A stretch of 64,000 bases of DNA from contig NC_071667.1 of assembly GCF_028554725.1 (NCBI RefSeq), forward strand, positions 56,413,501-56,477,500, in the 5' to 3' direction. The notes under the pieces were generated by a model. The model did not search any database and was not told the DNA's origin. It saw only the letters and a list, made by a program, of their open reading frames with translations. The stretch is from Zeugodacus cucurbitae (taxonomy: Eukaryota > Arthropoda > Insecta > Diptera > Tephritidae). Shown here one piece after another: positions 13,078-26,147 of this stretch. The position numbers and the translations under genes are program-made. Position 1 is the stretch's first letter; each line of letters begins with the position of its first letter.

Positions 13078-13583
13078 TTAAGTGGATATCATTAAAAATT
13101 GGGCGATTTTCGTAAAAAATTGTTTAAGAAAGTACTCGATCGAATCTTTCGAAGTTTTTTGGACATAATAAGGTATATTTTCAGCTATCTTTCCAAATAT
13201 TTTCTTTACGAAAATATTTAAAAATAACGGAGTTATATGCTGTCTTCGGAGGTGCCAAAACAAAGGTTCCCTAACTGCTGACATGATTCCAGCCGAATGA
13301 GTATCTGAAACAAAAAAAATCAAAAAGGGTATTCAAGTTGAAGGTATTTCCTATACAAATTTATATCAATTTCTCGTTGAGTTATGATGAGAGCAATTTT
13401 GAGTAATGTCGTTTCGAGAAAAACGCATTTCGACTCGCATTTTAGAACGCTGCCATTCAAAAACTATTCTTAGATCTTAACGCTTTCACAGGATATTTTT
13501 GAAAGTATAAACTATCGAATAAGTAAAAAATAACAAAATCGATTTGTCACACTCGAAAATGTCACACGGGTATAGCCCCTTAA
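13078..13583. mobile_element. Candidate TTAA-flanked non-autonomous element
   Basis: The block is bounded by TTAA at both ends (13078-13081 and 13580-13583). Reading inward, the ends are similar: TTAAGTGGATATC on the left and TTAAGGGGCTATACC on the reverse strand from the right. TTAA target duplication is typical of the piggyBac superfamily, so a piggyBac-type MITE is a reasonable reading. The terminal match is short and interrupted, and no transposase was found. A sequence starting TTAAGGGGTTA at 48344 may be a second, truncated member. Confidence 0.45.
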
Positions 13584-15040
13584 AGAGAATTCATTAACCT
13601 CAGTGATATATTTTTTTTTTTTTTTTTCACTAAAAAATTATTATGGGAATTATATATAAATTATTATAAATTAAATATTAATTAAATATATCTCATATTT
13701 CTTTTACTGGAGCTTAAGTCCTTTCCTGTCTTGAACATTGAAATCGTGAGGATAACACAGGATGCCATATAAAGGGTTTATTTTCTAGAAAATCAAGCAT
13801 GGGGCTGGCAAATAATTCTAGGGTATTTTGCTCGATCAGATGGGTAGAGAACTCGAGCTTATAGATGATTCTGATATATTTTGTTCCATCATAGAAGTTC
13901 TTCCACACTAGAAAGGAACCAACACATAGTTTTGGTATTAAAATAATTTCAAATGTTTATTGTTGTTGTGGCACAATGAAACATTTTCAAAATAATTTTG
14001 AAGAATCTTTGAAAATCCGTACAGATTGGGTAGACACGACTTTTTATTTATCACTAATCTCATCATAATCAACCACATAACAGCCAGACCCGGATTTCTA
14101 CAGTAATAATTTTTGTACTCTAGCGCTCTAGCCAAGTTTCAACTTCACTAAACTAACCACACTTTAAAGCTCTACAACTCTTGCAACCACATTTTTAATT
14201 CGTCTGAAAATTTTCGTTTTAGTTGTTGTTTTTTTGTGCAACAAAGTCCAAACCGTAATTACAAGTCATTATTTAAACATGCTCCACTCATGAGGTTTAA
14301 GTTTTGATGCTTGAGTTTATGAAAATATTTAATAAATGCGAGTTGATGTGAAACCACACAAACGCATAAAATTGTTTGCTGATTTCCTTTACTAACACTC
14401 TTCACTTAAACTAACTGTGTGCATATACACACACATACATTACGGTTATCGCACGAAAGCAGCAGTCGCCAAAAGGTGACGAGACCAAAAGCCATGAAAA
14501 TTCAAACTATTTACACTTAAACGACCTTAGTTGAGTCAAACTTTTATTAAAGTATTTGCCGTAGCCAGAGACGAACTCATGCAAGGACATATATGTTCGT
14601 ATAAAAGTATACATATGTATATGTGTATGTAAGCTCACATAACGTTAGTCGTCATTATAGCATATATAAATCCCATAATTATCTATTACACCCACAATAT
14701 TAGAATTTACGAAAAACTTTTGCTGTGCAGAAAATACATGCCTACACATACGAGGGCATAGAAGAAGGTGAGGTTGGTTTGGTGATATGCAAAATGTGTC
14801 TGTTGGTGCTTTCGGTTAGAAATGATTGTAGGAACTGTGTCCATATTGTCATTGTGATGAGGTGAGTTGATTAGGGTTTCTTGCCTGACATTCTGAATTT
14901 CTTCCCTTCTAACAATATTGATCTCTAATCATTTAGAATCGATATGATTTTGTTTTTTATAATCATTTATTCATACTCATATACAAAACTCAAAGCTAGT
15001 TAAGGACTGATTCAACTTATTATCAACAGCCAAGCTATTT
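13584..15040. other. Non-coding stretch
   Basis: It begins with a run of 17 T (13611-13627). No gene or recognisable element was seen. A short degenerate TATG/CATA microsatellite lies near 14590-14640. Confidence 0.55.
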
Positions 15041-15530
15041 CTCTTTCTGACTCTTGGAACTGCAAAGCTGATGATCTCCCAAGGAATACCCTATTTCATC
15101 AGGCTGGGAATAAGCCGGGTCTCTGCTACCCTTCTACATTCTGGCCCTGGATCAATGGACCTCTCGGTAACGCTGGTTAATCCATTTGGCCCAAAGTGAA
15201 ACGCAAGCGGTCGGTCGATCTATTTCCTCTTAAGAAAGTTCACCTTATCGCAATAGTAAGTGTACTCACTGGACACTGCGGAATGGTTATTCATGTGATG
15301 AGGTTAGAAAGGCGAGGTGGATATATAAAATCTTTTCCACCTCCAGTATTCGCCAAACGGAGGTTGCAACATCTCGATAGCGATAGCTTTGGCGAACCAG
15401 GCGAACTGACTGCAATGGAAATTAGTCGCCTCATAAAATTTGTATTACGATCAAAGCGTTTTGGTGATATATTATATAAGGGTCTTCTTTGCCATATTCC
15501 CATACTTAGGAGTCTTTTGGTATCACAATA
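15041..15530 (+). pseudogene. Non-LTR retrotransposon RNase H / C-terminal relic
   Basis: Decayed C-terminal end of a non-LTR retrotransposon polyprotein. Near 15055 the frame reads NCKADDL, resembling the GNxxADELA motif that ends RNase H domains. After frameshifts, WPKVKRKRSVDLFPLKKVHL (about 15187-15246) leads into VSVLTGHCG, the VLTGHC block typical of the segment after RNase H. It then reads FAKRRLQHLDSDSFGEPGEL, matching the usual 'CPALARRRLxxLG' tail. The Cys-rich stretch normally between these blocks is missing, so there is an internal deletion as well as frameshifts. The last part, MEISRLIKFVLRSKRF, matches the usual C-terminal end. The clade (Jockey, R1 or I-like) cannot be fixed. 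It is inactive. Confidence 0.65.
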
Positions 15531-18500
15531 GAAAAGCATCTTTAGCTGTCCAAGTCGGATTCTTTGCGACACTTCTCACTAGGGCCAGACTCTGAACCTA
15601 ACCCACTGATAATCTACCATATTGAGTTGGCGAAAGCCGAGTACCTGAACAGCGTCCAGTCTACTTCATTAAGTAACCTAACCAAACTAAATGTCTTAAT
15701 TAATTTCAGTCATTTAGCGAAGCGTTTCGAACACAACTAGCTCGCCTACTTAACAAATCTTTATAACTGTTTTAATAAAATTTACTATACGAAACGCACT
15801 TTGAAGTATTTCAATTGATTTTTATCCGTTATCCATTACCTGGATTACTTACTAACATTACCTTTTTACTGTAGAGCTAACACATTTTATTTTAAGGAGG
15901 GATATAGGAAGAATATGTGGCCAAGGTTATTTAATATCTCTTGAGTATGTGTGATAAGCGACTCGAAGTGATTAAGACTATTGCATCAACTGCAGTAGCA
16001 TAGATACAATGAGTGTGTGACTACTAGCTCATTGAGCGTGAGTTCAAAACACAGACGCAGCAAGAGATTATAGATATTAATGATTTCAGCAAGACACACG
16101 GTAACTAAAGTAGACAAAACTACTTTTGTTATCAATAACCTAGACTTAACGGGTCAGCTGATAGCATAACAAATCTCGAAGAGGAAGTTGGGCCTCTCGA
16201 TCGTTAAGCTGTAAGCCAAATATACATATATTCCTATAAAATCATATACAACTGTATATTTGATTGTGCACGTCTAAGTTACTTATAAATTTTCCAACCT
16301 AACCAAACTTTTTCAATTCCAAAGCAACCGACAAAGACGCCTACGCCCCCCATAACACGCTCTATTATAATAAAATAATAGGATTTAAGCGCCAAAGAGT
16401 AAAAGTCATGCACAAACGCTTGGCTAAAGAAATTTCAAAGTATGTATATGTATATAGAGAGACACGCACACCTTTACTATTGCTATTCAATTTCAATATT
16501 TCGACACACACATGTGCAACGCAATTGTTGTTCGTTAGTTGTTAGTGGGAGGGAAGTTCCTTCACGAAATTGTGGGGTTAAGTTACAAACTCTTGGAAAA
16601 ATTAGACAACTTAAAGCGTAGAAAGGTGATTGCAAGTCATTGGCAAAGCCAGACCACATGTGCGCACATGTGTATATGTGTGTGTGAAGTCTGGGAATTT
16701 GTATGGCGGCGCACACAAGCATAAGTTTACTTACTTATATGCATAGAGCAAGTGAGTGCAAACCGAGAAAACTTGTCAAATAATGTTTGGTATTAAATTT
16801 TTGTCATTTGTCTTCGGTGATTGTGGCTGTATGAGTACACCTGTGTGCGTATGCAGAGCTTACGATTATGCAGGCGTGTGGAATTAAATAAATTCTCAAA
16901 CTTTTCATGCACGTAGTAGAACGAAGCATACTTTATGGCGCTCACACTCGGCAGTATATAAAAATATTGAAAGATGCATATATACACACATATATACATT
17001 TACTCATACATAAGCACACATGCGTGTGGCATTTTCTTAGCTTTCTGCACTTCTTACGGCATCACGTGGCATAACCACATTTTCATGTGTTGAGCTCACG
17101 TGATTTTACGCAACGCCATCATGAATTTCACCAAATCACGTGCGCTCACATGCTTTGCATACCTTTCGGCGCCGCCACAGCAGCTGCAACAGCTTAAAGC
17201 TCAGCGGCATTTCAATAATTCAGCGTCAGTTATTTTCTAAGTTTTAAAGCACGCTTGCAGCTGCTGCTGCTTCTTTCTTCACATGCAATTATGCGCTGCG
17301 CTGCGCAGATTAAGCCATGAATGTAGGAAAAAAAAGCTCTTTTAAGCTCATAGAAATGCTATTACTTTGTGGACTTAATGTTATGCAGCAACATAATTAT
17401 ATTAATTATAGCCTTAGAAGTCCTATTTAATTACACATACAAAAATAATACATACACAGACAGCTAATTAGCTTTAATCAATTAAATATAAACGTAATAT
17501 TTACTCAGCAACTAATTAAAGGTCTTTAAGTTTTTTGCTTGAAGCTTTTCAAGCATACTCGGCAGTAAGAAGAAGAGCAACAGCAAATTATTGCAGTAGC
17601 GAAACGTAGCTGAATTAAAATGCTTCTTGAGGCAATCAAACTGCTTAAAGGGTACTGAATTACAACTACAGTAAATATATATTGACTTAAATATATATAT
17701 GTATACTTGTGCACCATTACTACATATATCCATATACACATTTCCGAATCCAATCCAATTTTCCAGTTACCAACTCAACGCCTTCGACGATGACCCTATC
17801 CGCCGCTGTCTAACCCTTGTGGCCTTTCTAATTAAACTGATTAACTCTCTTCGCTGGACATTGTTGAAGACAGCACCTAAGGCGGTGCTGTGTGGTACGG
17901 GGGGTTACTGTGAAATCAAAAAGAAAGGCTGCCATATGAACTACACACAAGCAACAACAAAATCAAATATCTATGCAACAACACAAAGCTTCGCTTTCGC
18001 CTTAGTCAGTTCAAATCAGCAAAGGTCAATTCGAAGATGAATGAATGCTGCTAACGAATGTTTGGCTCGTTGAATGAATGAATGTGTGTACAATCGAGCT
18101 GATAGCCGTTTAAATTTGCTGCTTAGTGTGTTGTTGAGTTGTTACACAGCTGCCATAGACACATACTCACACTTGCACATTCAAACGGTATGCTTGTATC
18201 TGGCCAAAACGGTTGTTTACTATACTATTTGTTGTATTTGTTGGTTAGTTACAATAAATGAATGTCATGTCTTGTTTGTTGGCGCGTTCGAGCGTAATGA
18301 TTTTCTCTTTCTACTTCGCTTATTTTGCCAGCGCAATTTGATCCTTTTTCGCCGTTCTTTTTGTTTTATTTGATTGTGCTTTCTTTAATTTTTTCTTAAT
18401 GTTGCTGATATGTAGGTCAAAGCGGAAACGTTGAAATTCCAGCATTTAATGCATAGTTGCTAGAAGGCACTAAATTTAATCTAAATTTTAGTTTTCGAAT

Positions 18501-19907
18501 ACCAGCTCCCAGAGGAAGTAAATTTTCATATTTTAGCAATCAAATAAAAATCGTAACATGCAGGCATCATCTATAAGATCTCTCTCTGTGTAAATTTTTT
18601 GAAAAATTTACGGAATATCATACCAAAAACGGCTCTTTTGAATATAAATAATTGGCAACTCTATAACATTCGATGTTAAAAAATCTTATTTGTCGATTGG
18701 GAATACTTATTCTCACGAAAAGTATGACTTAAAATATTTTTTTTTGCAGAATACAAAAAACAAAAACTTAATTAAATTAAAAATTGAAGAGATCTACAGT
18801 CGCTTCCACAACCAATAGATGAAATATTAGGGTCCTCCCTTAGATTGCAAAGAAATATCCCTGAGAAAAAGAAACCTTATCTCAATTATTCTAATATAAA
18901 GAAAAAGTTTTCTCCAGAATATTTGATCAATAAAGGTCTATACTAAAGCTAGAACTACTACTATCATATACGAGTATACCTGCTCGGTAGTATAAAAATA
19001 ACTTTCGTCCTTTTAATGATTAGGCGTATAATATCCAGGCGATATAGATAAATATACTAGAAGCCTGAACAGTATATTACTATACATAGCATATTGTTTC
19101 TAACTACTTCTTATATATAGAAAGTTCACTACGATTTTCCTTAGAATGGTATTTAAAAGAATATTTTATCTAGTCACCATTTCACCAATCCTCGGCATGT
19201 CAGAAGAAGCTGGTAGCTCCAAATTATAGAAGTTGGCCTATTGATTGACTGCTTGATTGATTTTTATTTGATTGATAGAGCTAAGAGTCATATACACAAT
19301 CGTTGAGAGAAGAGCTTTAAAGGTTTATCCAGGTACTTGCCCTTTGTAGCCAAAAATATCCGTCTAACATTGATTTAATTTGATGTCATTCATTAATGAA
19401 AATGTCAAGCAAAAACGGTTGTGATACTGCGCAAACGGTGGTTCAGCCAGGGTTGACGGTCATGAAGGGTTTTCTTTGTATATGATGGGTTTGGCAGAGA
19501 ATTATTTACTTTGAGCTATCCCACTACGGCCAAAATTAATTCAAACGCCGTTAGTGACTCGATAGAAGCTCCGAGAGCATGTTTTCAAGCTTTGGTTTTT
19601 TGCGACCCCCTTATAGTTCGATTCTGGCACCAAGCTCCTGTCTATGCCGAATGATGTTGCTTTCGAAAAATTCGCCAAATATGGCCGACACCGATGCTGA
19701 ATTGTTTGGCCGGTACTGGCCGATGTCGATGACAAGGCTGATTAATAGGTCAGACTCTAATAAGAACTCACAGACATTAGCTAATTCTCCTTTCAAATAT
19801 AGTTGTTCAAAACTTAATGTATATTATAATGATAACACAAAGCTTTAAGAGTTTCCAAACGTTTGATATTCCATATAAAGTGGAACAGAGTTGCCATCAT
19901 TTTGAAA
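15531..19907. other. Non-coding stretch, two weak unassigned blocks
   Basis: No supported gene. There are two GC-richer patches. One at about 17770-17920 is open in one plus frame (QLNAFDDDPIRRCLTLVAFL). Another at about 19540-19800 has minus-strand frames (for example LANVCEFLLESDLLISLV) with stops and frameshifts. They could be remnants of old mobile-element coding sequence, but I recognise no family. Confidence 0.4.
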
Positions 19908-21178
19908 TCTATACTAATATTATAAAGCTGAAGAGTTTGTTTGTTTGTTTGAACGCGCTAATCTCCGAAACTACTGCTTCGAATTGAATAATTCTTTTTG
20001 TGTTGGATAGTCCATTTATCGAGGAAGGCTATAGGCTATATAGCATCACAACCAATAGGAGCGAAGAAACAGTGGTAAATGTGTAAAAAACGGGATTTTG
20101 GCAACAATTCGATCTCAAAATGGCATTACGTTGGCTCTTGCTTCTACTGGAATTGCAGCAACGCTACTTGAAGTTGGAAGAACGGCACATACGACACTGT
20201 AGCTTCAGTTAAACATGCAAATCTATGAAACATATATGAGATGAGCGCAATTTTCTAGAAGCACTTGACAGAACAATGAAAGATCTGTGGAATAATAATC
20301 GTCGCTTTGGTGGCGTAATGATACTGTTATTGACAAACACATTCTGTTATTTCGAAATCAACAGCGGCGGAGGAATTGAACGCATGTCCCAAGTCATCGT
20401 ACTTGTGGCGGCACGCGAAAACCATATGATTGACCATGAATATGCGTGTGTTCCTGCAACAGTATAGCACCGCAGAAGATCTGCAAAGAACTGGGCAAAT
20501 TCCGGTTAATACTTCTAATGGTTTGATATCAAACCGAACATTAGCCAAATTTATCGTAACTACGATTGGTTGAGTGCACCCAGATTTTTAACTGTCAAAA
20601 ATACCGATGTCGATGACTTAATCTATACGACTTAAAGTCAACTTCCGGGTTATTTGTCTTCATACACATCGATCGATCATGTTGAAAATGAAGACGAAGC
20701 TGTGAATTATCCAGTGACGTTTCTAAATTCTTTGTCATTATAATGCTTTGTCATTTATTATGTTTCGCAATCTTCAAGCAGCTATCGAATAATGTAATAG
20801 TTGCAAGAATTTTTTAAAGGGACTTACAAGGGGGCAGAATGCTTGATTCTACGAATTTCTTTGAGTTCCAACGATTTGCCATTTCAGTTCAAACGTATTC
20901 AGTTTCCAATGAGACTTGCATTTGGGATGACAATCAACAGGTCTCAAAGACAGTCGCTGGAGGTGTGTGGCATAAATTTCATTCACGAGTTGAAAAACCA
21001 TCTTCTCTGTACATTTACTCACCGGAACAGAAAACAAAAAATGTTGTTTATTAAGCTGAGTTACATTGAAAAAAAATTTAGAAAAATCGCAAATAAATGT
21101 TTTCCAACACTATACAAATTCAACTTTATTTTCAAAACAAATAATTTCACGCAGTGCAACGACTGCGGAGTCCGCTAG
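19908..21178 (+). mobile_element. Helitron with both termini, internally deleted
   Basis: The left end is TCTATACTAATATTATAAAG, the characteristic 5' terminus of a widespread insect Helitron group, followed by its usual GAGTTTGTTTGTTTGTTTG and 'ctccgaaactactg' segments. The right end is GACTGCGGAGTCCGCTAG, with a CGGA/TCCG stem just before the terminal CTAG (21175-21178). The copy sits exactly between A (19907) and T (21179), the Helitron target rule. At 1271 bp it is far shorter than an autonomous Rep/helicase element, and the interior holds only helicase scraps. It was mobilised either before decay or in trans. Confidence 0.9.
20096..21055 (+). pseudogene. Helitron Rep/helicase gene remnants
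   Basis: Disconnected pieces of a Pif1-like Helitron helicase in the right order but different frames. ATIRSQNGITLALASTGIAA leads to a TAHTTL end near 20200, followed by a stop. LDRTMKDLWNNNRRFGG begins near 20267, with MILLLTN where the family has LLAGDFRQ, so the Walker B region is damaged. MNMRVFLQQ follows near 20437 and VTFLNSL near 20717. The C-terminal part is DLPFQFKRIQFPMRLAFGM then TINRSQRQSLEVCGINF (20874-20980), where the family has TINKSQGQ. The HGQLYVACSRV motif is missing, but its distal tail PEQKTKNVVY is present at 21022-21051. Stops, frameshifts and large deletions make it non-functional. Confidence 0.85.
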
Positions 21179-21180
21179 TA

Positions 21181-21905
21181 TCTAAATAACCGAAGATTTT
21201 ATACTCTCACAATTTATTTATGTGATTTTATTAATATAACACTCAATTTGACCCACAAATTCTTCATGTATGTGTATGGTACATATTCCTTGATAGTAGG
21301 AAACCCTAATATTAGATATATGGGAGCTGGGAGAAGTTACGATATTATCGGAAAAAAAATTATTAGAAGCACTGAGGTCCTCATATATGGGACCTTGAAA
21401 ACGTATGGTCTGATTTCGGCGATTTTTAGAAAGACGATGCCACACTGTAAATGCAGTATTTGTGCAAAGTTCTGTAGCGATTTATTCACTATTGTTTAAT
21501 TTATATATTGTAAAGTAAATGATTCAGATAGTCTTCAAAGTTCTGCCAGGAAAATATTATGAACCGAATTTCATTGAAATTGGTCTAGTAGTTTCTAAGG
21601 TATGGGTTTTATACTCATAAGTAGGCGGAGACACTCCCATTTAAAATTTGTATGTATACCTTTTTGAGTGCAGTTCTTTGCTACCATCTTTATAATGAGA
21701 TTTAAGGTTGGTGGTTTTCCTTACTGAATTGAATTTCAACATAACCTTTGTATGGGAGGTTGGTTATAATCCGATTTCCTTCATTTCTGGGCCGTATAAG
21801 GTAGTACCTAAAAACTCGAATCTAAAAAGTTTCGTTGTTCTAGCTTTAGTAGTTAACGAGATATGTATGTACAAAAAACTTTGTATGGAGCGGTGTTACG
21901 CCGAC
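21181..21905 (-). repeat. Repeat A copy 3 (DINE-like), truncated, minus orientation
   Basis: It starts three bases after the Helitron end, with a damaged 3' terminal hairpin (AACCGAAGATTTTATACTCTC). It proceeds through the same internal modules as the other copies, in reverse, and stops at the ACAAAAAACTTTGTATGG region. The GTCY tract and 5' hairpin are absent. No coding capacity. Confidence 0.8.
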
Positions 21906-24900
21906 ATATACAAAGAGAAAAATTAAAAATGCCAATTGCCAAATATAATATTTTCAATCATTACTTATTTAATCGATTTAAAGTACGAAGTAGTTATTTT
22001 TGATTTGGAGGTCGATTACAGAAATTAAAATAAAAAAAAATTAAATAATTTAAATATTCAATTATGAATGCTGGCTTAAAACACAAAGCTTTTTTACAAC
22101 GGTCAGAAGAAATTACTGGCAGTTAACTCCTTCTTGTCAAAAGCAAATGTCAAGCAATTAAGGAACACGCTTAAGCCCTACCACAGATAAGCCCAGCACA
22201 CTCACAAACGTTCCGCACAGAAGAAGCAAACGCACAAGAGATTCGAAGAAATTTATGCTAAACTAATGCCAACCATCGACAGCAACACCAACCAAGTCCA
22301 CAACGAATGTAATGGATAACACATCGACGAAGCGCAGAGATGAGCGCATGTTTGCCACGAAGACATAGCGTCAGCTTAAAAGGATCACGCCAACATTATC
22401 CCTAATGGCACATAATTATTTTATCAATTCAAGAGAAAATAATTCGTTCATTGAACAAACTATGCGGCCGACATTTTTGTTCGCCGCTTTGGTGTGACAG
22501 CGCGTTTGTAGTTGGCTTTGAATGGCGGTTGAAATGCAAAGGCAAAAACAAAAGAACGTCATGAATAATATAAATTGTAGATTGAGCTGGTATAAAGAAG
22601 TGAAGCAGCAACAAAAAAGTAGAGCGCACTGACAGCGCTAACATAGAGACAGAAGCCGGTATCCTAGCAGCGAATGGCGCTGAAACGCGGCGCATTGCCA
22701 GCATCGTGACGCTGCAAAAAAAGAGAACAGCAGCAAAAACCAATTCGAACGCGCTTTGAATATCGAGTTATGCGAACTTTCGCGCCACCAAACCGAGCGG
22801 AACCGCACAACGAACAACTGGCTGCGCAGCATGGCGCCAGCGCCTACGGATATGCAATGAATACCAACACAATGTGAAAAATTCAATTGCAGCCAAAGAC
22901 AATAATGCCGACAGCAGCGCAGTGAGTTGGGATAAAAAAGTACATCACAATAATTTGCTAAGGCAGATAAAGTTATACCGCCAAAAGGAAAAAAGTAGCG
23001 CGCAAAATGATTTCGAAAGTTGCATGAAAAAGCATTATGCACGTTATTGGCAAAGAATGGCGTTAACCGCAAATAAAAATAAAGAAGTAAGTAAAAGTTG
23101 TGCGAATTGCTGGCATATTATACATAAATACATAATGCAAAAGGACGCGGCGCGCGTTATAAAGTCACTGCAATGCAAGCGGAAAACGGCGTAAGGCCCG
23201 CTTGGCGCCACAAATATGCGCGCTATGTAAATGCCCAGCAGAGCGCGCGCGCACAATCCCCAAAGACAACGACAATGCCCGGCGATTAGTTGGGGCTGAA
23301 GTAACGCCTTTGCGCTTGGTAGGTAGGCCAAACGCGGCGCATTCGTTATGTCGAGAATGCGGCAAATGAGGAAGCGCGCTGGCGACTTGGCGCACCGCGA
23401 GTGACACTAATCGAAGCGGAGAAGAAGAAGAAAAACTACTTTATTTCATTTCATTCTTTCTCCTCTAGATAGCTTATAATTAGTGCGCTATTACTTGGAA
23501 TAGGCGCGAAAAGTTTCTGCACGTTGACTGCCGAAGCCAAATATGCGCGACGCAATTTAAAAAATATTATTGAAAGATGCGACGCGCATTCTTTTTAGGG
23601 GGAAAACATATATATATCGCTTAATGTTTCATGGAAATAGCTATTGCTTTTTGTTGTAAATAATGCAATTTAAATTTGCGCCTTTCATGACCAGCGGCCA
23701 TCAAGCGCGCCCCACAGTGGCCATGCACTGACACTCAACATATTTTAGAGAAATTAATTCTTTTCCATTATTTTTCAGATTTTTTTTCTGTGTGCCTTAT
23801 GTGCGACATTTTACGAGCCATTGCGGTTGTGGAGCACGCACACACACACACACACACACGCACACACAATTAATGTGGCTTTCGCTTAAATGGCGGCGCG
23901 TGCGTTGAAGTTCCCATTTCCGTAGACATTTCGTCGCTTCCGTGTAATTGTCATTGTGTTGTCTACTTCAGCAATGGTCGGCAATGTGCGCTTAACGTCG
24001 TGGTTATTGTGACTGTTGTTGTCTTTGCTTTTTGCCGTAATGCGGTTACGGGACATTAAACACATTAAGATTAAATCAGTAAGTGACTTAAAGGACACGC
24101 GTAGCGCAACAGACGTGCGAGTTGTAAGTATTTAATTTGGAAGCGAAAAAAAATGTCGAGGATTTAATGAAATCATAAAGCAAAAATGCTTTTAATGGTC
24201 ATGTAGGCTTAGAAAGTGACATAAATTGCAGGCGCTAGCTCTAAAAGCGGATGTTCAATTTTTTTTCCTTCAACTTTTTTGCTTTAAATATTTTGTTATC
24301 ATTATATCTATTTTATAAGTGATAAGATGTTACAGAGTGCACTTGAAGGGCAAAGCGTATGAAATTTTAAAGTAAAATATACAGGATTTTTGTGATCAGA
24401 TGCAAAACGAACAGTCATCCACCCAAATAACTGCTGTTCCACTTATCCAATAAGATAATGAAGTCGTTTGACAACACTTAGAAGCCTAAGAGTATGAATA
24501 TTCAGTCATAAATGAGTCCACTATCTACCCAATTCATGATTCAGTAATTGGAAAATAGACCAAACCACCTAGAACTTGAACGAAACCGAGTCAAACTTGA
24601 TGATCAGATTTCTTGCTAACAAATATCAAAAACCTACCCCTATAGCTCAACTTAAACCTAAACTTAGAAATATGTGGTAGAGACAACTTAAAGCTTATCT
24701 TCTTTGACATAATACATAAATACTGGAGTACGAGTTTTTTGAATGGGATTCTGACTTCCCATTATTTAGAGCAAATTTTATACTACCCAAGAGGACATAA
24801 GACTTGCCATAAAAAGACTCCCCAATAAAGATGTTTAATTGAAAGTAAGTTTTTTGGACATTGTATAGAGTTCCTAACAAAAGGTATGACATAGCTTCGC

Positions 24901-26147
24901 ATGGAAACTCATAGCGGCTCGACACCCCCTCTATATGTCTAAATAAGTGAGCGGAAAAGTGAAAAAAATCAACGGTTTGTAAGACAAAAGAAAAATAAAC
25001 TTCAAACAAACTACCATTAAATGCCAAATAAATGACAGGCAATAAATATGAAAACCGCAAAAAGTTCGACTAGGAAAGTCTAAACGCCAGCAGTAGGAGT
25101 GAATCCTTCATCAGCACCTTTGTGGCGAACAAAATTTATGCCAAAATTACGTGTATATGTATGTAAATATGTACTTAATTGTATGATGTACTCGCACACT
25201 CGTCTCGAATGCATAGTTTCGCCATCATTATTGCCTATTATGGCGAGCTTTTACCGCGCAGCTGTTCGCCGCTATTGGCAATTATTTGCAAAAAATGCTC
25301 ATCCGCACACACTCGTTGCCATAACTTTTGCTTAGCTGTCAAAAATCGTGTGTGATTTATATGTTGTGACACTCGGTACCTCGGCACGCCGAATGCCACC
25401 GCGCCGTATTCTGTTTATTTATTTATTTATTTGCGAAATTGGCTTGTGAAACTTTTCGCATTTTCCTATTTTATAATCCTTTTCCTGCTGACGTTTCATA
25501 TGTCAAAAAAAAATAAATTTATTGGCTATTAGTTGAAGGAAAAGTTGGCATGTGTTGAATGGTTTTATGACTTTCACAGCCCTTGCTGTTATTTCCGACT
25601 AACGGTGCAAATACTGATGATAGCTGCGAAAGTTGCAATGAGTTAAAGTGGCTGAGGGGAGTTTTTTTTTTTTGTTTTTCGAAGTTTGATGAAAATATGG
25701 TATATTTGCTGAGTTAAAAGCTTTCACTACAAAGCTTTATCACATCAGGTGTGCTTTTCCCCGAAGACATACATATGTATGCATCCCTTCTTTCATTTTT
25801 TCTTACTTGTAGTCTTTCTTTAGTAAGTACTATGTCCACTTCTATTTTATGACGAGGTTCTTGAGATGTTTCAGCTATGCTCATTAGTTTACCGCTACTT
25901 CATAATTCAACTCCACCATTTTCAGTTCTCTTAGAGTATCGAATTATGTCTAGATTTGCACTCTATCATCTTAAAGGAGGGGAGAGTTTCAATAATTTAT
26001 GTTATCGATATCAGAAAAAATAAATGGCAATACTGCTCAGACAAGTTATTCATCCTCCTGAAGAAATTATCAATTATTTACCTCATCAAATTCATTTAAA
26101 GTTGTTCAGGCGACTTGTGCCCGCGATTTGACGACGATAAAATAAAA
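21906..26147. other. Non-coding stretch with a GC-richer island
   Basis: No gene was recognised. About 22430-23420 is distinctly richer in G+C than its surroundings, with many GCGC words (for example GAGCGCGCGCGC near 23241) and a TATAAAG preceded by GCGCGCG near 23152-23164. Several open frames overlap on both strands there, but none begins convincingly or shows a known domain. A TTTA microsatellite lies at about 25413-25432. Confidence 0.5.
23839..23868. repeat. CA-dinucleotide microsatellite
   Basis: A run of CA repeats of about 30 bp with one CG interruption; the longest clean CA tract in the window. Confidence 0.95.

Noticed and set aside
17699..18040. A 113-codon plus-strand frame over a GC-richer patch
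   Set aside because: No ATG at a supported position, no recognised family and the opposite strand has similar openness. Left as an unassigned patch.
22874..23194. A 106-codon plus-strand lysine-rich frame
   Set aside because: It begins at GTG, has no recognisable domain and overlaps other open frames in a GC-rich block.
24695..25060. A 121-codon minus-strand frame with a hydrophobic start
   Set aside because: It begins at TTG, not ATG, shows no known motif and lies in ordinary AT-rich sequence.
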